Shown in pieces: positions 49,649 through 58,915 of a DNA stretch of 64,000 bases; within the stretch, counting starts at the first letter, position 1, and every line of letters begins with the position of its first letter. The translations under genes and the position numbers were made by a program. The DNA comes from Candidatus Saccharimonadota bacterium (lineage in GTDB: Bacteria > Patescibacteriota > Saccharimonadia > Saccharimonadales > Saccharimonadaceae). Under the pieces are notes generated by a model. It saw only the letters and a list, made by a program, of their open reading frames with translations. It made no database searches and was not told the DNA's origin. The DNA lies in the NCBI GenBank assembly GCA_017531585.1, contig JAFXKT010000001.1:62001-126000 (forward strand), written 5' to 3'.

Positions 49649-51996
49649 TATTTCTTTCCGACAGCAGCTTTCGCCTTAGATTTCTTGCATTCGCGCTCTA
49701 CCTTGGTCTTTACATCATACTGACCAACAGCAACATTGTGCTTTACGCGAGCCTTTTCCTCTGCCTTTTTACCGTCATTCCAACGTTCGAGAGAGCCGAC
49801 TAGGTAGCCAGTGATGCGGCGTAGACGTTCGAAGCCAAATTCTCCATCGGTTTCGTGGCGGCCACAACCTGGGCAAGTATCACCCTTGATGATCCCGGAG
49901 TAGCCACAAACAGGGTCGCGATCGACTGGGTGATTAACTGAACCATAACCAATACCAGCCTCCTTCATATGGCGAATAACAGCTTCGAAAGCTTCGATGT
50001 TTTCGCTTGGGTCACCATCCATCTCAATGTAGGTGATATGACCTGCGTTGCAGAGGTTATGATATGGAGCCTCAATATCTATCTTTTCAAAGGCAGAGAT
50101 TGGGTAGTATACAGGAACATGGAAGGAGTTCGTATAGAATTCGCGGTCAGTTACGCCCTTGATTTCGCCGTAAACCTTCTTATCCATTCTTGTAAAGCGA
50201 CCGGAGAGGCCTTCAGCTGGAGTTGCGAGAAGTGAGAAATTAAGACGGTTCTTCTTGCTATATTCGTCGCACTTATCACGCATGTGGCCAATAATATCTA
50301 GACCAAATTCCTGAGCCTCGGCAGATTCGCCATGATGCTTGCCAATCATAGCCACGAGCGTCTCGGCAAGACCAATGAAGCCAATCGAGAGCGTACCATG
50401 TTTAATAACATCGCGAAGCGTATCGTTTGGACCAAGCTTTTCAGAACCAATCCAGTTGCCCTGACCCATAAGGAATGGGAAGTTCTTAACTTTTTGGTTT
50501 GCCTGGAACTCAAAGCGTTCGAGGAGCTGGTCACGACAGAGATCCATAAGATCGTCAAGTTCGCGATAGAAGCCATCCCAGTCAGCCTCTTTGCGTTCGC
50601 CTAGCGCAATACCATGCTTAATACCAAGGCGGACAAGATTAATACTTGTAAAGCTGTTGTTTCCGCGGCTTACAGGCGTACCATCAGATTCTGGGAAAAC
50701 CGAGCTCATAACACGAGTACGGCAGCCCATGGTTGCGATTTCTGTATGGTAATCACCTGGCTTGTAGTACTGAAGATTGAATGGAGCATCAATGAAGGTG
50801 AAGTTCGGGAATAGGCGCTTGCTGGAGACTTCCATACTGCGCTTGAAGAGATCGTAGTTTGGATCACCTGGATTATAGTTGACACCTTCCTTAACCTTAA
50901 AGATTGAAATTGGGAAGATTGGCGTTTCATGATGACCAAGACCATTCATTGTAGCCTCTAGGAGCATCTTGGAGACTAGGCGACCACTTGGAGTAGTGTC
51001 TGTACCGAAGTTAATGCTCGTAAATGGAACCTGGGCACCTGCACGAGAATGCATCGTGTTTAGGTTATGAATGAAGCCTTCCATTGCTTGGAGGGTCTGC
51101 TTTTCGGTATCTTCGTTAGCGTCTCTGACGACTGCTTCTGGGAGCTTGAGCTTCTTGATGGCTTTTTCGTCACCATAGCTTAGGTCTTCTGGGATAGTAG
51201 CTTTTAGCTCTGTGCCAGTGAAATCTTCGAATTTCTTGATGTTGTCGCTTAGGCTCTTGCGGAAAGTCTTATCTACGCTTGGAGCGAGAGCATAATCGAA
51301 GTTTGGAATAGACTGACCACCGTGCTGTTCGTTCTGGTTTGCCTGAAGAATAATTGCGCATAGGGCGGCTGCGGTACCGATAGACTGAGGCGTACGGAGG
51401 AAACCATGGCCAGTATTGAAACCATGTTCAAAGAGTTTTAGAGGGTCGGTCTGACAGCAAGTAAGAGTACCGGTGGCTAGAAAATCTAGATCGTGAATAT
51501 GGATATCGCCATTATCATGAGCATAGCTAAAGCGTGGCTGCATAATGCAAATCTTGGCATATTCCTTCGAACCTTCGGCACCGAACTGAAGCATCTTGCC
51601 CATAGCGGAGTTACCGTCAACATTTGCATTGCCGCGCTTAACATCAGAATCCTCACTTGCATCAGCACCAGAAATCGTCTGGTAGGTTTGCATGAGCTTG
51701 GACTTTGCCTCGCGCTTGCGGTTGCGCTCTGCACGATATTCGATATATTCCTTTGCTGTCTTCTTGAAAGCGGACTGCATGAGAACCTTCTCGACGATAT
51801 CCTGAATCTGCTCGACGCTAGGAATGCGAACTTTTATTTCTTCCTCAGCAACGCGAAGCACCTTCTCGGTGATATTTGCTGCACGATCGTGGCCAAATTC
51901 GCCTGTGGCTGCACCTGCCTTAGCGATGGCTTCTGTTATTTTTTCTGGATTGAAAGCTTTAACTTTGCCGTCACGCTTTCGAATTGACTTAAACAT
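49648..51996 (-). CDS. nrdD: Anaerobic (class III) ribonucleoside-triphosphate reductase NrdD
   Basis: 782 residues from the ATG at 51996, with GGAGG four to five bases upstream; a start at 52026 is less likely. An N-terminal ATP cone (about 1-90, FKSIRKRDGKVKAFNPEKI) gives allosteric control; the core holds TLTCCQTDP with Cys residues, the C-terminal zinc site is in DPVCGYSG and TCPGCGR, and the glycyl-radical segment is RRITGYLVGSLERWN. It reduces NTPs to dNTPs without oxygen. Three NrdR-like boxes lie upstream. No aerobic class I or class II enzyme is in the window. Confidence 0.95.
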   Translation of the reverse strand: MFKSIRKRDGKVKAFNPEKITEAIAKAGAATGEFGHDRAANITEKVLRVAEEEIKVRIPSVEQIQDIVEKVLMQSAFKKTAKEYIEYRAERNRKREAKSKLMQTYQTISGADASEDSDVKRGNANVDGNSAMGKMLQFGAEGSKEYAKICIMQPRFSYAHDNGDIHIHDLDFLATGTLTCCQTDPLKLFEHGFNTGHGFLRTPQSIGTAAALCAIILQANQNEQHGGQSIPNFDYALAPSVDKTFRKSLSDNIKKFEDFTGTELKATIPEDLSYGDEKAIKKLKLPEAVVRDANEDTEKQTLQAMEGFIHNLNTMHSRAGAQVPFTSINFGTDTTPSGRLVSKMLLEATMNGLGHHETPIFPISIFKVKEGVNYNPGDPNYDLFKRSMEVSSKRLFPNFTFIDAPFNLQYYKPGDYHTEIATMGCRTRVMSSVFPESDGTPVSRGNNSFTSINLVRLGIKHGIALGERKEADWDGFYRELDDLMDLCRDQLLERFEFQANQKVKNFPFLMGQGNWIGSEKLGPNDTLRDVIKHGTLSIGFIGLAETLVAMIGKHHGESAEAQEFGLDIIGHMRDKCDEYSKKNRLNFSLLATPAEGLSGRFTRMDKKVYGEIKGVTDREFYTNSFHVPVYYPISAFEKIDIEAPYHNLCNAGHITYIEMDGDPSENIEAFEAVIRHMKEAGIGYGSVNHPVDRDPVCGYSGIIKGDTCPGCGRHETDGEFGFERLRRITGYLVGSLERWNDGKKAEEKARVKHNVAVGQYDVKTKVERECKKSKAKAAVGKK

Positions 51997-52052
51997 ATTA
52001 CCTCCGTATGTTTTTTCAATTTTCAATTTCTAATGAATTTTGTTATTCCAGC

Positions 52053-52177
52053 ACGCCATATGTAGTGTGTGTTGAAATAATGGTAACGCTATATGTGGAG
52101 CCCTGCAATACTGTTTGTAAATAATACAACGCCTAACAGATTGACGATTTTTTGGCTTCAGACGCTATATATAGTGT
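52053..52177 (-). promoter_or_regulatory. Three NrdR-like boxes upstream of nrdDG
   Basis: Close matches to acaCwATATwGtgt: ACGCCATATGTAGTGT (52053-52068), ACGCTATATGTGGAG (52086-52100) and ACGCTATATATAGTGT (52162-52177). The first two start 33 bases apart, about three helical turns, as in known NrdR operators. The middle box lies between a possible TTGCAG and TACCAT. No nrdR gene is in the window. The rest of 52027-52311 is A/T-rich spacer. Confidence 0.75.
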
Positions 52178-52299
52178 TTCCGCTTTTGCTTATACGCTAT
52201 TTTTATTTTATAGTTTTTGTGTTTGCTAATGCGAACATAACACTATTTTAAGACTAATCGATTACAAATGTAAATATCGATATTCTATGCATTTGGTGA

Positions 52300-52305
52300 T
52301 ATACT
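52300..52305 (+). promoter_or_regulatory. Extended -10 box of the HTH-MurA gene, leaderless spacing
   Basis: TGATATACT, six bases before the ATG at 52312. Confidence 0.6.
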
Positions 52306-52311
52306 ATAGGC

Positions 52312-53853
52312 ATGAACGATATCGCAGATTTTATGGCACAAATTGGGCAAGATATTGCTAAGGCTCGCGAGCGCCGCAATATGACCCAGACTGAACTTGC
52401 TAAAAAGATTGGCACTAGCCAATCAGCGATCAACCGCATCGAGCATGGCAAACAGAATGCCTCTCTAGAGATAATTAGCAAGATTTCAAAGGCTTTGAAT
52501 CAACAAATTGTCAGTATTAGTAATGGCTCTACTCAGAGCTATCGCATCCGTGGTGGCAATGCCTTGCATGGTTCCGCAAAGATTAACACCTCTAAGAATG
52601 CCGCTGTAGGCCTTCTTTGCGCTAGCTTGCTCAACAAGGGTACTACTACTCTACATCACCTTGCGCATATCGAGGAAGTATATCGTATTATCGAAGTCCT
52701 CAAATCTATTGGCGTAAAGGTCGTTTGGAACGAAAAGAATAACAGTCTAAAAATCACTCCGCCAGAAAAACTCGATATCGATAGCCTAGATAATGCCGCC
52801 GCACGTCGCACGCGCTCTGTCATTATGCTTATGGGCGTTCTTCTGCATCATTTCGGTAGCTTCCGCTTGCCTTATGCTGGTGGTTGCTCGCTTGGTACTC
52901 GCACGGTCGGTCCACACCTTATGGCACTCAGTCACTTTGGCCTAGAAGTTGACGCCAAGAGCGAATCCGGATTCTACCTTGCTCGCGTAAATCCTATCAA
53001 GGACGACGAGCGTAAAATTGTGCTTATTGAGCGCGGCGATACCGTCACAGAGAATGCCGTTATGGCTGCCGCTTTGACTCCTGGTATTACCAGAATCGTT
53101 GGCGCTAGCCCGAACTACATGGTTCAGGACGTCTGCCGCTTTGTTGAGAAGCTTGGTGTTAAGATCGAAGGCATTGGTACTACAAATCTAACCATCCATG
53201 GCGTCGAAGAGATTAATACTAATGTAGACTTTACTCCTGGCGAAGACCCAATTGAAGCTATGAGTTTTATTGCAGCCGCAATCGCAACCAAATCCGAGCT
53301 AGAAATTAAGCGCATCCCAATCGAGTTTCTCGAGATCGAGTTCGAAGTTATGCGCAGCATGGGTCAGAAGATCGAAATTACCAAGGAGTACATCAGCGAG
53401 AATGGCTTTACAAAGCTTATCGACGCCACATTCTATCCATCTAAGCTCGTCGCTCCAGCCGACAAGATTCACCCAATGCCATTCCCTGGCCTCAATATTG
53501 ACAGCTTGCCATTCTTCTCTTTGATTGCCGCGCAAGCCGAAGGCCGCACAATGATTCATGACTGGGTATTCGAGAACCGCGCAATCTATTCTACGGAACT
53601 TAGTAATCTTAATGCCAAGGTCGAATTGCTCGATGCTCACCGCATCTTTGTCTATGGCCCAACCAACTGGCGTCCAGCCGAGATGATGGCGCCATCTGCA
53701 CTGCGCCCAAGCGTTGTAATCATGCTCGCAATGCTCGCCGCACCTGGCACATCGATTATCCGCAACACCTACTCTATCGCGCGCGGCTACGAAAAGTTTG
53801 CCGAGAGATTATGCGAACTTGGCGCAGATATCGAGTTATTGAGCGATATTTAG
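52312..53853 (+). CDS. murA: XRE-family HTH fused to MurA (UDP-GlcNAc enolpyruvyl transferase)
   Basis: 513 residues: an XRE/Cro helix-turn-helix (about 11-66, MTQTELAKKIGTSQSAINRI) joined to an EPSP synthase-fold MurA domain (about 75-513). The MurA part has Lys95-Asn96 in SKNAA and Cys192 in AGGCSLGTRTVG, the position bound by phosphoenolpyruvate and fosfomycin; MPFPGLNIDS supplies the late Asp. It starts peptidoglycan precursor synthesis, feeding murB. The DNA-binding part suggests direct control of transcription by enzyme or substrate state. The ATG follows an extended -10 box by six bases. The peptidase-like gene follows by seven bases. Confidence 0.88.
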   Translation: MNDIADFMAQIGQDIAKARERRNMTQTELAKKIGTSQSAINRIEHGKQNASLEIISKISKALNQQIVSISNGSTQSYRIRGGNALHGSAKINTSKNAAVGLLCASLLNKGTTTLHHLAHIEEVYRIIEVLKSIGVKVVWNEKNNSLKITPPEKLDIDSLDNAAARRTRSVIMLMGVLLHHFGSFRLPYAGGCSLGTRTVGPHLMALSHFGLEVDAKSESGFYLARVNPIKDDERKIVLIERGDTVTENAVMAAALTPGITRIVGASPNYMVQDVCRFVEKLGVKIEGIGTTNLTIHGVEEINTNVDFTPGEDPIEAMSFIAAAIATKSELEIKRIPIEFLEIEFEVMRSMGQKIEITKEYISENGFTKLIDATFYPSKLVAPADKIHPMPFPGLNIDSLPFFSLIAAQAEGRTMIHDWVFENRAIYSTELSNLNAKVELLDAHRIFVYGPTNWRPAEMMAPSALRPSVVIMLAMLAAPGTSIIRNTYSIARGYEKFAERLCELGADIELLSDI

Positions 53854-53860
53854 GAAGTTT

Positions 53861-54424
53861 ATGGACGAACCGAAAGTATTTCTAATTGGTGGCGGCGAAA
53901 TCATATCTCGCGAGACCGAAGAAATTGACCGCGCGGCGCTAGCGGCACGCAAGAAGTCTGGCGCTATCGTATTTGTTGGCGCAGCTGCAAATGATTCCGA
54001 AAGCTACTATGAATGTTTTAAGAATTATTATGCTTCGATGTGCGACGAGAAAGATTTTGTAATGCTAAAATCTACCACTTCAGCCAAAGAAGCGCGAGAG
54101 GTTTTACTTGGCGCTAGCTTGGTTTATTTTGGTGGCGGTAGCACGGAAGTTTTGTATGATGTCATCCAAAAATGGGGCGGTAAACAGCTTTTGGAAGATG
54201 CCCTAGAAAACGACGTTATTTTGGCTGGACTTTCTGCGGGCGCTTATGTCCTCGCCAAAGAATGGAGACATTTCGAAGACGGCAAGGTCGAGACTGGACC
54301 TGGGTTTGGTTTGGCCGATATAACTATCGAGTGCCATTCTACCGACGATAGCCGTAAGGCAATTGCGGAACAGACCGACGAGAACTTTATTCCGCTCCGA
54401 AATTGCGAATATTACAGCTGTTAA
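53861..54424 (+). CDS. Peptidase S51 family protein (dipeptidase E-like)
   Basis: 187 residues, shorter than PepE (about 229). The nucleophile is Ser125 in AGLSAGAYV, preceded by VYFGGGST, and ECHSTDD carries the likely His159. S51 enzymes cleave Asp-X dipeptides or cyanophycin-like bonds. The C-terminus ends soon after FIPLRNCEYYSC, so the last strand-helix of larger relatives is missing. It is probably co-transcribed with HTH-MurA. Substrate unknown; intracellular peptide turnover is plausible. Confidence 0.83.
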   Translation: MDEPKVFLIGGGEIISRETEEIDRAALAARKKSGAIVFVGAAANDSESYYECFKNYYASMCDEKDFVMLKSTTSAKEAREVLLGASLVYFGGGSTEVLYDVIQKWGGKQLLEDALENDVILAGLSAGAYVLAKEWRHFEDGKVETGPGFGLADITIECHSTDDSRKAIAEQTDENFIPLRNCEYYSC

Positions 54425-54425
54425 T

Positions 54426-54455
54426 AAAAAATGCCTCCGCTAGGAGGTATTTTTT
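54426..54455. terminator. Terminator after the S51 gene
   Basis: AAAAAATGCCTCC-GCTA-GGAGGTATTTTTT, strong in either direction. Confidence 0.85.
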
Positions 54456-54517
54456 AATTGGTACGAATTCGCGTCAATTAACCCTTCCCACCCCTATTAT
54501 GACCAGAGAAAAGATGT

Positions 54518-54523
54518 TATAAT
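54518..54523 (+). promoter_or_regulatory. Extended -10 box of the gatC operon, leaderless spacing
   Basis: TGTTATAAT, six bases before the gatC ATG at 54530. Confidence 0.65.
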
Positions 54524-54529
54524 ATTCCT

Positions 54530-54817
54530 ATGTCAATATCAAGAGAAGACGTGCTACATTTAGCAGAACTTTCTCGCCTTAGCATCAGCGAGGAAGAAAT
54601 CGAGCCCCTTAAGAAAGATCTCGACAGCATCGTGTCCTACATTTCTCAGCTCAACGAGCTAAATACCGATGGCGTCGAGCCAACTTACCAATGCTTTGAT
54701 ATGCAGAATGTTTGGCGCGAAGACGAGATTCAGGAATTCGAGGCAAAGCGTGAAGATTTGCTAGCTCTCGCTCCAGAATCCGAAGATAATCAGATAAAGG
54801 TGCCAAAAGTATTATGA
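54530..54817 (+). CDS. gatC: Asp-tRNA(Asn)/Glu-tRNA(Gln) amidotransferase subunit C
   Basis: 95 residues with the usual GatC start, I-S-R-E-D-V-x-x-L-A-E-L-S-R-L, and a D-G-V-E-P-T-Y turn. GatC wraps GatA and GatB to hold the GatCAB complex, which converts misacylated Glu-tRNA(Gln) and Asp-tRNA(Asn). It overlaps gatA by four bases (ATGA). First gene of a seven-gene unit running to 59525. Confidence 0.93.
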   Translation: MSISREDVLHLAELSRLSISEEEIEPLKKDLDSIVSYISQLNELNTDGVEPTYQCFDMQNVWREDEIQEFEAKREDLLALAPESEDNQIKVPKVL

Positions 54818-56208
54818 AAATAGCAGACAAAAATACCAAAGCAGTCGATTTGGTCAAAGCTGCGCTTGCCAAGGCCGAAGAATACAAAGATTACAATGTC
54901 TTTATTTCCATGAATGCCGAAGCTGCGCTTGCAAAAGCTGCCGAAATCGACGAAAAAATCGCTAAGGGCGAGAAAGTCGGTAAACTCGCTGGCGTCCCTT
55001 ACGCACTCAAAGACAACTATTCTAGCCACGACGGCAATACAACCGCCGCAGCTCACATTCTTGATAGCTACCACTCGCCAATCACAGCTACCGCAGTAGC
55101 AAAAATCGAAGCAGAAGGTGCGATCATGATTGGTCGCGCAAACCTTGATGCTTTCGCTCATGGTGGTTCTACTGAGAACTCTTATTTTGGACCAACCAAA
55201 AACTCCGCAGATGACACCCGCGTCGCTGGTGGTTCTTCTGGTGGCTCCGCAGTTGCAACTGCTCTAGATATCGTAGAGTTTGCCCTCGGTTCAGATACTG
55301 GTGGTTCTATTCGCCAGCCAGCCAGCTTTAACGGCGTTTATGGCATCAAGCCAACCTATGGCGCAGTTAGCCGCTATGGCGTTGTTGCTATGGCCTCCTC
55401 TACCGACACAATGGGTTGTTTTGCAAAGAAAGCCGAAGATGTCGACCTAGTTATGAGCATCATGGCTGGTCAGGACGCAAAAGATTCTACAACTTTGCCA
55501 GATTACTGGACTAAGAACCTAGACGAAGTTAAGCCAGCCAAGAAAAAGATTGGTTTGATTCGTGACTGTTTTGGCGACGGTATCGACCCAGAGGTTGCAA
55601 AGATTGTTCGCGAATATGGCGACAAACTCAAAGCTCAGGGCTTTGAAATCGAAGAATTCGATATGCCAATCCTTAAGTATGGTCTTGCAATTTATTATGT
55701 CGTTCAGCCCGCAGAGGTTGCTTCCAACCTTAGCCGCTACGACGGCGTTCGCTATGCACTTCGCAGCAAGGATGTTAAGAGCCTTGACGACGTCTTTGTA
55801 AATAGCCGCAACGAAGGCTTTATGAAGGAAAACAAGCGTCGCATCATGATCGGTAACTTCGTACTAAGCTCTGGCTTCTACGATGCCTACTATCTTAAAG
55901 CCCAGAAAGCACGCACTCTCTTGATTAATGCTTATAATGAAGCTTTTGAAAAATACGATGCTTTACTTTGCCCTGTAGCTCCAACCCCAGCCTTCAAGCT
56001 AGGCGAAAAGACGAGCGATCCGCTTACAATGTATCTCGAAGATGCTATGACAGTTCCAGCAAGCATGGCTGGCCTTCCAGCTCTATCCGTTCCTGCTGGC
56101 GAAACCGAAGCTGGCCTTCCAGTTGGCGCGCAGCTAATTGGTCGCGCCCAGAGCGATCAGCTTCTTCTTAGTATCGCAAAGCAAATCGAAGACAGTGAGG
56201 CTAAGTAA
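54814..56208 (+). CDS. gatA: Asp-tRNA(Asn)/Glu-tRNA(Gln) amidotransferase subunit A
   Basis: 464-residue amidase-signature protein. The Ser-cisSer-Lys triad is complete: Lys66 in YALKDNY, Ser141 in AGGSSGGSA and Ser165 in DTGGSIRQP. It releases ammonia from glutamine for GatB. The length is slightly below the usual 480-490. Its stop overlaps the next start as TAATG, so the small membrane protein behind it is translated in step with it. Confidence 0.95.
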   Translation: MKIADKNTKAVDLVKAALAKAEEYKDYNVFISMNAEAALAKAAEIDEKIAKGEKVGKLAGVPYALKDNYSSHDGNTTAAAHILDSYHSPITATAVAKIEAEGAIMIGRANLDAFAHGGSTENSYFGPTKNSADDTRVAGGSSGGSAVATALDIVEFALGSDTGGSIRQPASFNGVYGIKPTYGAVSRYGVVAMASSTDTMGCFAKKAEDVDLVMSIMAGQDAKDSTTLPDYWTKNLDEVKPAKKKIGLIRDCFGDGIDPEVAKIVREYGDKLKAQGFEIEEFDMPILKYGLAIYYVVQPAEVASNLSRYDGVRYALRSKDVKSLDDVFVNSRNEGFMKENKRRIMIGNFVLSSGFYDAYYLKAQKARTLLINAYNEAFEKYDALLCPVAPTPAFKLGEKTSDPLTMYLEDAMTVPASMAGLPALSVPAGETEAGLPVGAQLIGRAQSDQLLLSIAKQIEDSEAK

Positions 56209-56630
56209 TGAACAACACCCCACTAATCTTTCTAGTCGCAGTGCTTGTTGTAGCAATTTTGCTATTTATCACAATCCAACTTACAAAGAAGCGTAGCCCA
56301 AAGCTAGACAAAGAACAGTACCAGATTGATTTCCTAAGAATCCAGAATTCTTTACAGAAAGACAATCCAAGCAGCTGCGCCATGGCGATTATTAACGGAG
56401 ATAAACTCCTTGATCGCGCTCTTATCGAGACTGGTGCTTCCGGTCGTACGATGGGTGACAGATTGAAGAAGGTTGGCAAAGCCAAATTTAGCCAGCTTAA
56501 TGCCGTATGGCACGCACACAAACTACGTAACGAGATTGCACACGAACCAGATTTTGAGCCAACCTACGCTCAAGCTTCGCACGCACTCGAAACCTACAAA
56601 CAGGCCTTAAAAGATTTAGGAGCTATTTAA
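56208..56630 (+). CDS. Membrane-anchored HEPN-like protein between gatA and gatB
   Basis: 140 residues: an N-terminal membrane helix (about 5-25), a basic linker and a helical domain (about 38-138) ending in KLRNEIAHEPDF. Arg107-Asn-x3-His112 matches the R-x4-6-H motif of HEPN RNases and nucleotidyltransferase-associated HEPN domains. HEPN proteins act on RNA or as dimer scaffolds; catalytic activity here is not shown by the sequence. TAATG overlaps on both sides lock it into the gat operon, suggesting function near tRNA or translation at the membrane. Alternatively it is a passenger gene. Confidence 0.65.
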   Translation: MNNTPLIFLVAVLVVAILLFITIQLTKKRSPKLDKEQYQIDFLRIQNSLQKDNPSSCAMAIINGDKLLDRALIETGASGRTMGDRLKKVGKAKFSQLNAVWHAHKLRNEIAHEPDFEPTYAQASHALETYKQALKDLGAI

Positions 56631-58048
56631 TGAGTGAATATAAGATTACTGTCGGTATCGAATGTCACGTTCAGCTAAATACTAAGACGAAACTTTTTAG
56701 CGCCGTAGATAATGATGCCGTAGACAAAGAACCAAACAGCTGCGTTAGCCCATTCGACTACGCACTTCCTGGCATGCTTCCAGTTCTTAACAAAGAAGCC
56801 GTCCATAAAGCCGTCCAGGCTGGTCTTGCAATGAATTGTAAGATTGGTCTAGAAAGCCGCTTTGATCGCAAACATTATTTCTATCCAGATTCCCCTGCTG
56901 GTTACCAGATTACCCAGATGTATAAGCCAATTATTGGCGCCGGCGTAATCCATCTTCAGGGCTTCGATGATGTTCGCATTAACCACGCCCACCTCGAGGG
57001 TGATGCAGGTAAGTTAACTCACTTCGACGATTATTCTCTCGTTGATTTAAACCGCGCTGGCACACCACTTATCGAGATTGTTTCTGAGGCAGATATTCAT
57101 TCTGCTGCCCAGGCACGTGCTTACGCCGAAGAACTTCATCGCCTCATGATTTATGCAGGTGTCTCTAATGGTGACCTTTATCAAGGAAACATGCGCTTTG
57201 ACGTTAACACTTCTGTTTCCAAGACCGACGAGCTTGGCACTCGTACCGAGGTTAAGAATTTGAACTCTTTCCGCAGTGTCGAGCGTGCAGTAGAATACGA
57301 AGCTGCTCGCCAGATCGCATTGCTTGAAAAAGGCGAGAAAGTCGTTCAGGAAACCCGTGGTTGGAATGATGCTACCGGCAAAACTACCGGGCAGCGCAGT
57401 AAGGAAGGCGCAGCAGATTATCGCTATATGCCAGAACCAGATATTCCACCAGTTGTTTTGACTCAGGAATACGTAGACAAAGTTGCTAGCGAAATGCCAG
57501 CAATGCCAGATTTTTATCGCGAAAAGTTTGAGCCACTCAAGCTCGACAACAGCGAACGCGAAGCGATCCTTAACTATCCACTTCTTGCTGGACGTCTAGC
57601 TGAGGTTTGTGAAGAAAATATCAAGCTTGCACCACGCGTCGCTCACTGGTTCTCTGGCGTTCTTCTTGCCGAAGAAAACTTAGATAAAGATTTCTCTCTA
57701 GCAACTGCAGCCGAGCTTGCCGAGCTATCCGAAATGGTAGAAAAAAGCGAACTTTCTTCAACTGCTGGTAAAGAAGTCTTCATTCAGTTGTATAATAAGA
57801 AAAACACTAGTAAGACACCACACGCGCTTGCTAAAGAAATGAATCTCTTGCAGGAAAACGACGAGGGTGCGCTAGAGCAAATTATTGACGAAGTTTTGGC
57901 CGCCCCTGAATGCCAGAAGGCAGCAGAAGACGTCCGAAACGGCGAAATGAAGGCGATTGGCTTCTTAGTGGGACAAGTTATGAAGAAGTCAAAGGGCAAG
58001 GCAAACCCTGGCGCCGTAAATAAGTTAATTCAAAAGAAGTTATCGTAA
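56630..58048 (+). CDS. gatB: Asp-tRNA(Asn)/Glu-tRNA(Gln) amidotransferase subunit B
   Basis: 472 residues. The kinase-like GatB domain opens with VGIECHVQLNTKTKLF and contains FYPDSPAGYQITQM and HLEGDAGKLTH; the C-terminal YqeY-like tRNA-binding tail ends GKANPGAVNKLIQKKL. GatB activates the misacylated tRNA with ATP and uses ammonia from GatA. It follows the HEPN-like gene by the TAATG overlap and precedes galU by 17 bases. Confidence 0.95.
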   Translation: MSEYKITVGIECHVQLNTKTKLFSAVDNDAVDKEPNSCVSPFDYALPGMLPVLNKEAVHKAVQAGLAMNCKIGLESRFDRKHYFYPDSPAGYQITQMYKPIIGAGVIHLQGFDDVRINHAHLEGDAGKLTHFDDYSLVDLNRAGTPLIEIVSEADIHSAAQARAYAEELHRLMIYAGVSNGDLYQGNMRFDVNTSVSKTDELGTRTEVKNLNSFRSVERAVEYEAARQIALLEKGEKVVQETRGWNDATGKTTGQRSKEGAADYRYMPEPDIPPVVLTQEYVDKVASEMPAMPDFYREKFEPLKLDNSEREAILNYPLLAGRLAEVCEENIKLAPRVAHWFSGVLLAEENLDKDFSLATAAELAELSEMVEKSELSSTAGKEVFIQLYNKKNTSKTPHALAKEMNLLQENDEGALEQIIDEVLAAPECQKAAEDVRNGEMKAIGFLVGQVMKKSKGKANPGAVNKLIQKKLS

Positions 58049-58065
58049 AGATAAAAGGAGAAAAT

Positions 58066-58914
58066 ATGTCCTACAAAATGCCAACCAAAGCAGTAATCAC
58101 AGATGCAGGCTTCGCTAGCCGCTTCCTACCAATTACTAAGACTGTGCCAAAAGCTATGCTTCCACTTGGCCCAAAACCAATCATGCAGCACGTCGTCGAA
58201 GAATGTGTCGCAGCTGGCATTAAGCAAATTATCATCGTTGCTACACCTGAAGGTAAGCCAATCTACGAAGATTACTTTAATAATCCAGTAGAAAAGATCG
58301 AAAAGCAGCTCGCTTCTCAGGGCAAGTCTGATCGCTTCGAAAGCGTCAAAGCAGTTCTCGACATGGCAGACATTACAGTTATCGAGCAGGACCAGAGCCT
58401 TCCTTACGGTAACGGTTCCCCAATCGTAAGCGCAAAGCCATACCTAAACGAAGACGAAGCTTTCGTTGCTCTATATAGCGACGATCTAGTGTTCGGCGAA
58501 GGCGACGTAAAGACTCTTCTCGAAGCTTACAAGGCAAATCCAGAAGCAAAGGCAATCATTACTGCTCAGGAAATGCCAGAAGAAACCTGGAAGAAGTATG
58601 GCATGATTGCTCTAGCAGACAAGGAGAAGATGACTCTCGACCATATTGTCGAAAAGCCAGCAACTCCAGCAGATTCTCCATCAAATCTAACTTCCTATGG
58701 TCGTTACCTACTTACACCAGATATCTTTAAGTATCTCGTTCCTGGCAACACTGGCCTAGACAACGAACTCTGGACAGTCGATGCTATTACCCGCCTAACC
58801 AAGGACGGCGACGTTATCATTACGAAGAGCAAGGGCAAATGGCTAACTACTGGTGATCCAGCAAACTTCTACAAAGCTTACCAGGAATTCATGAGCATGG
58901 AGGAAAACCAGTAA
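58066..58914 (+). CDS. galU: UTP-glucose-1-phosphate uridylyltransferase
   Basis: 282 residues. The nucleotide-binding start reads KAVITDAGFASRFLPITKTVPKAMLP, where family members usually have A-A-G-L-G-T-R-F-L-P; the Arg and the Lys of K-x-M-L-P are kept. VVEECVAAGIKQIIIV and LYSDDLVFG follow as usual. It makes UDP-glucose for envelope polysaccharides or glycolipids. AAAGGAG lies five bases before the ATG. It stands in the gat operon followed by two membrane or envelope stress-type genes. Confidence 0.9.
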   Translation: MSYKMPTKAVITDAGFASRFLPITKTVPKAMLPLGPKPIMQHVVEECVAAGIKQIIIVATPEGKPIYEDYFNNPVEKIEKQLASQGKSDRFESVKAVLDMADITVIEQDQSLPYGNGSPIVSAKPYLNEDEAFVALYSDDLVFGEGDVKTLLEAYKANPEAKAIITAQEMPEETWKKYGMIALADKEKMTLDHIVEKPATPADSPSNLTSYGRYLLTPDIFKYLVPGNTGLDNELWTVDAITRLTKDGDVIITKSKGKWLTTGDPANFYKAYQEFMSMEENQ

Positions 58915-58915
58915 T

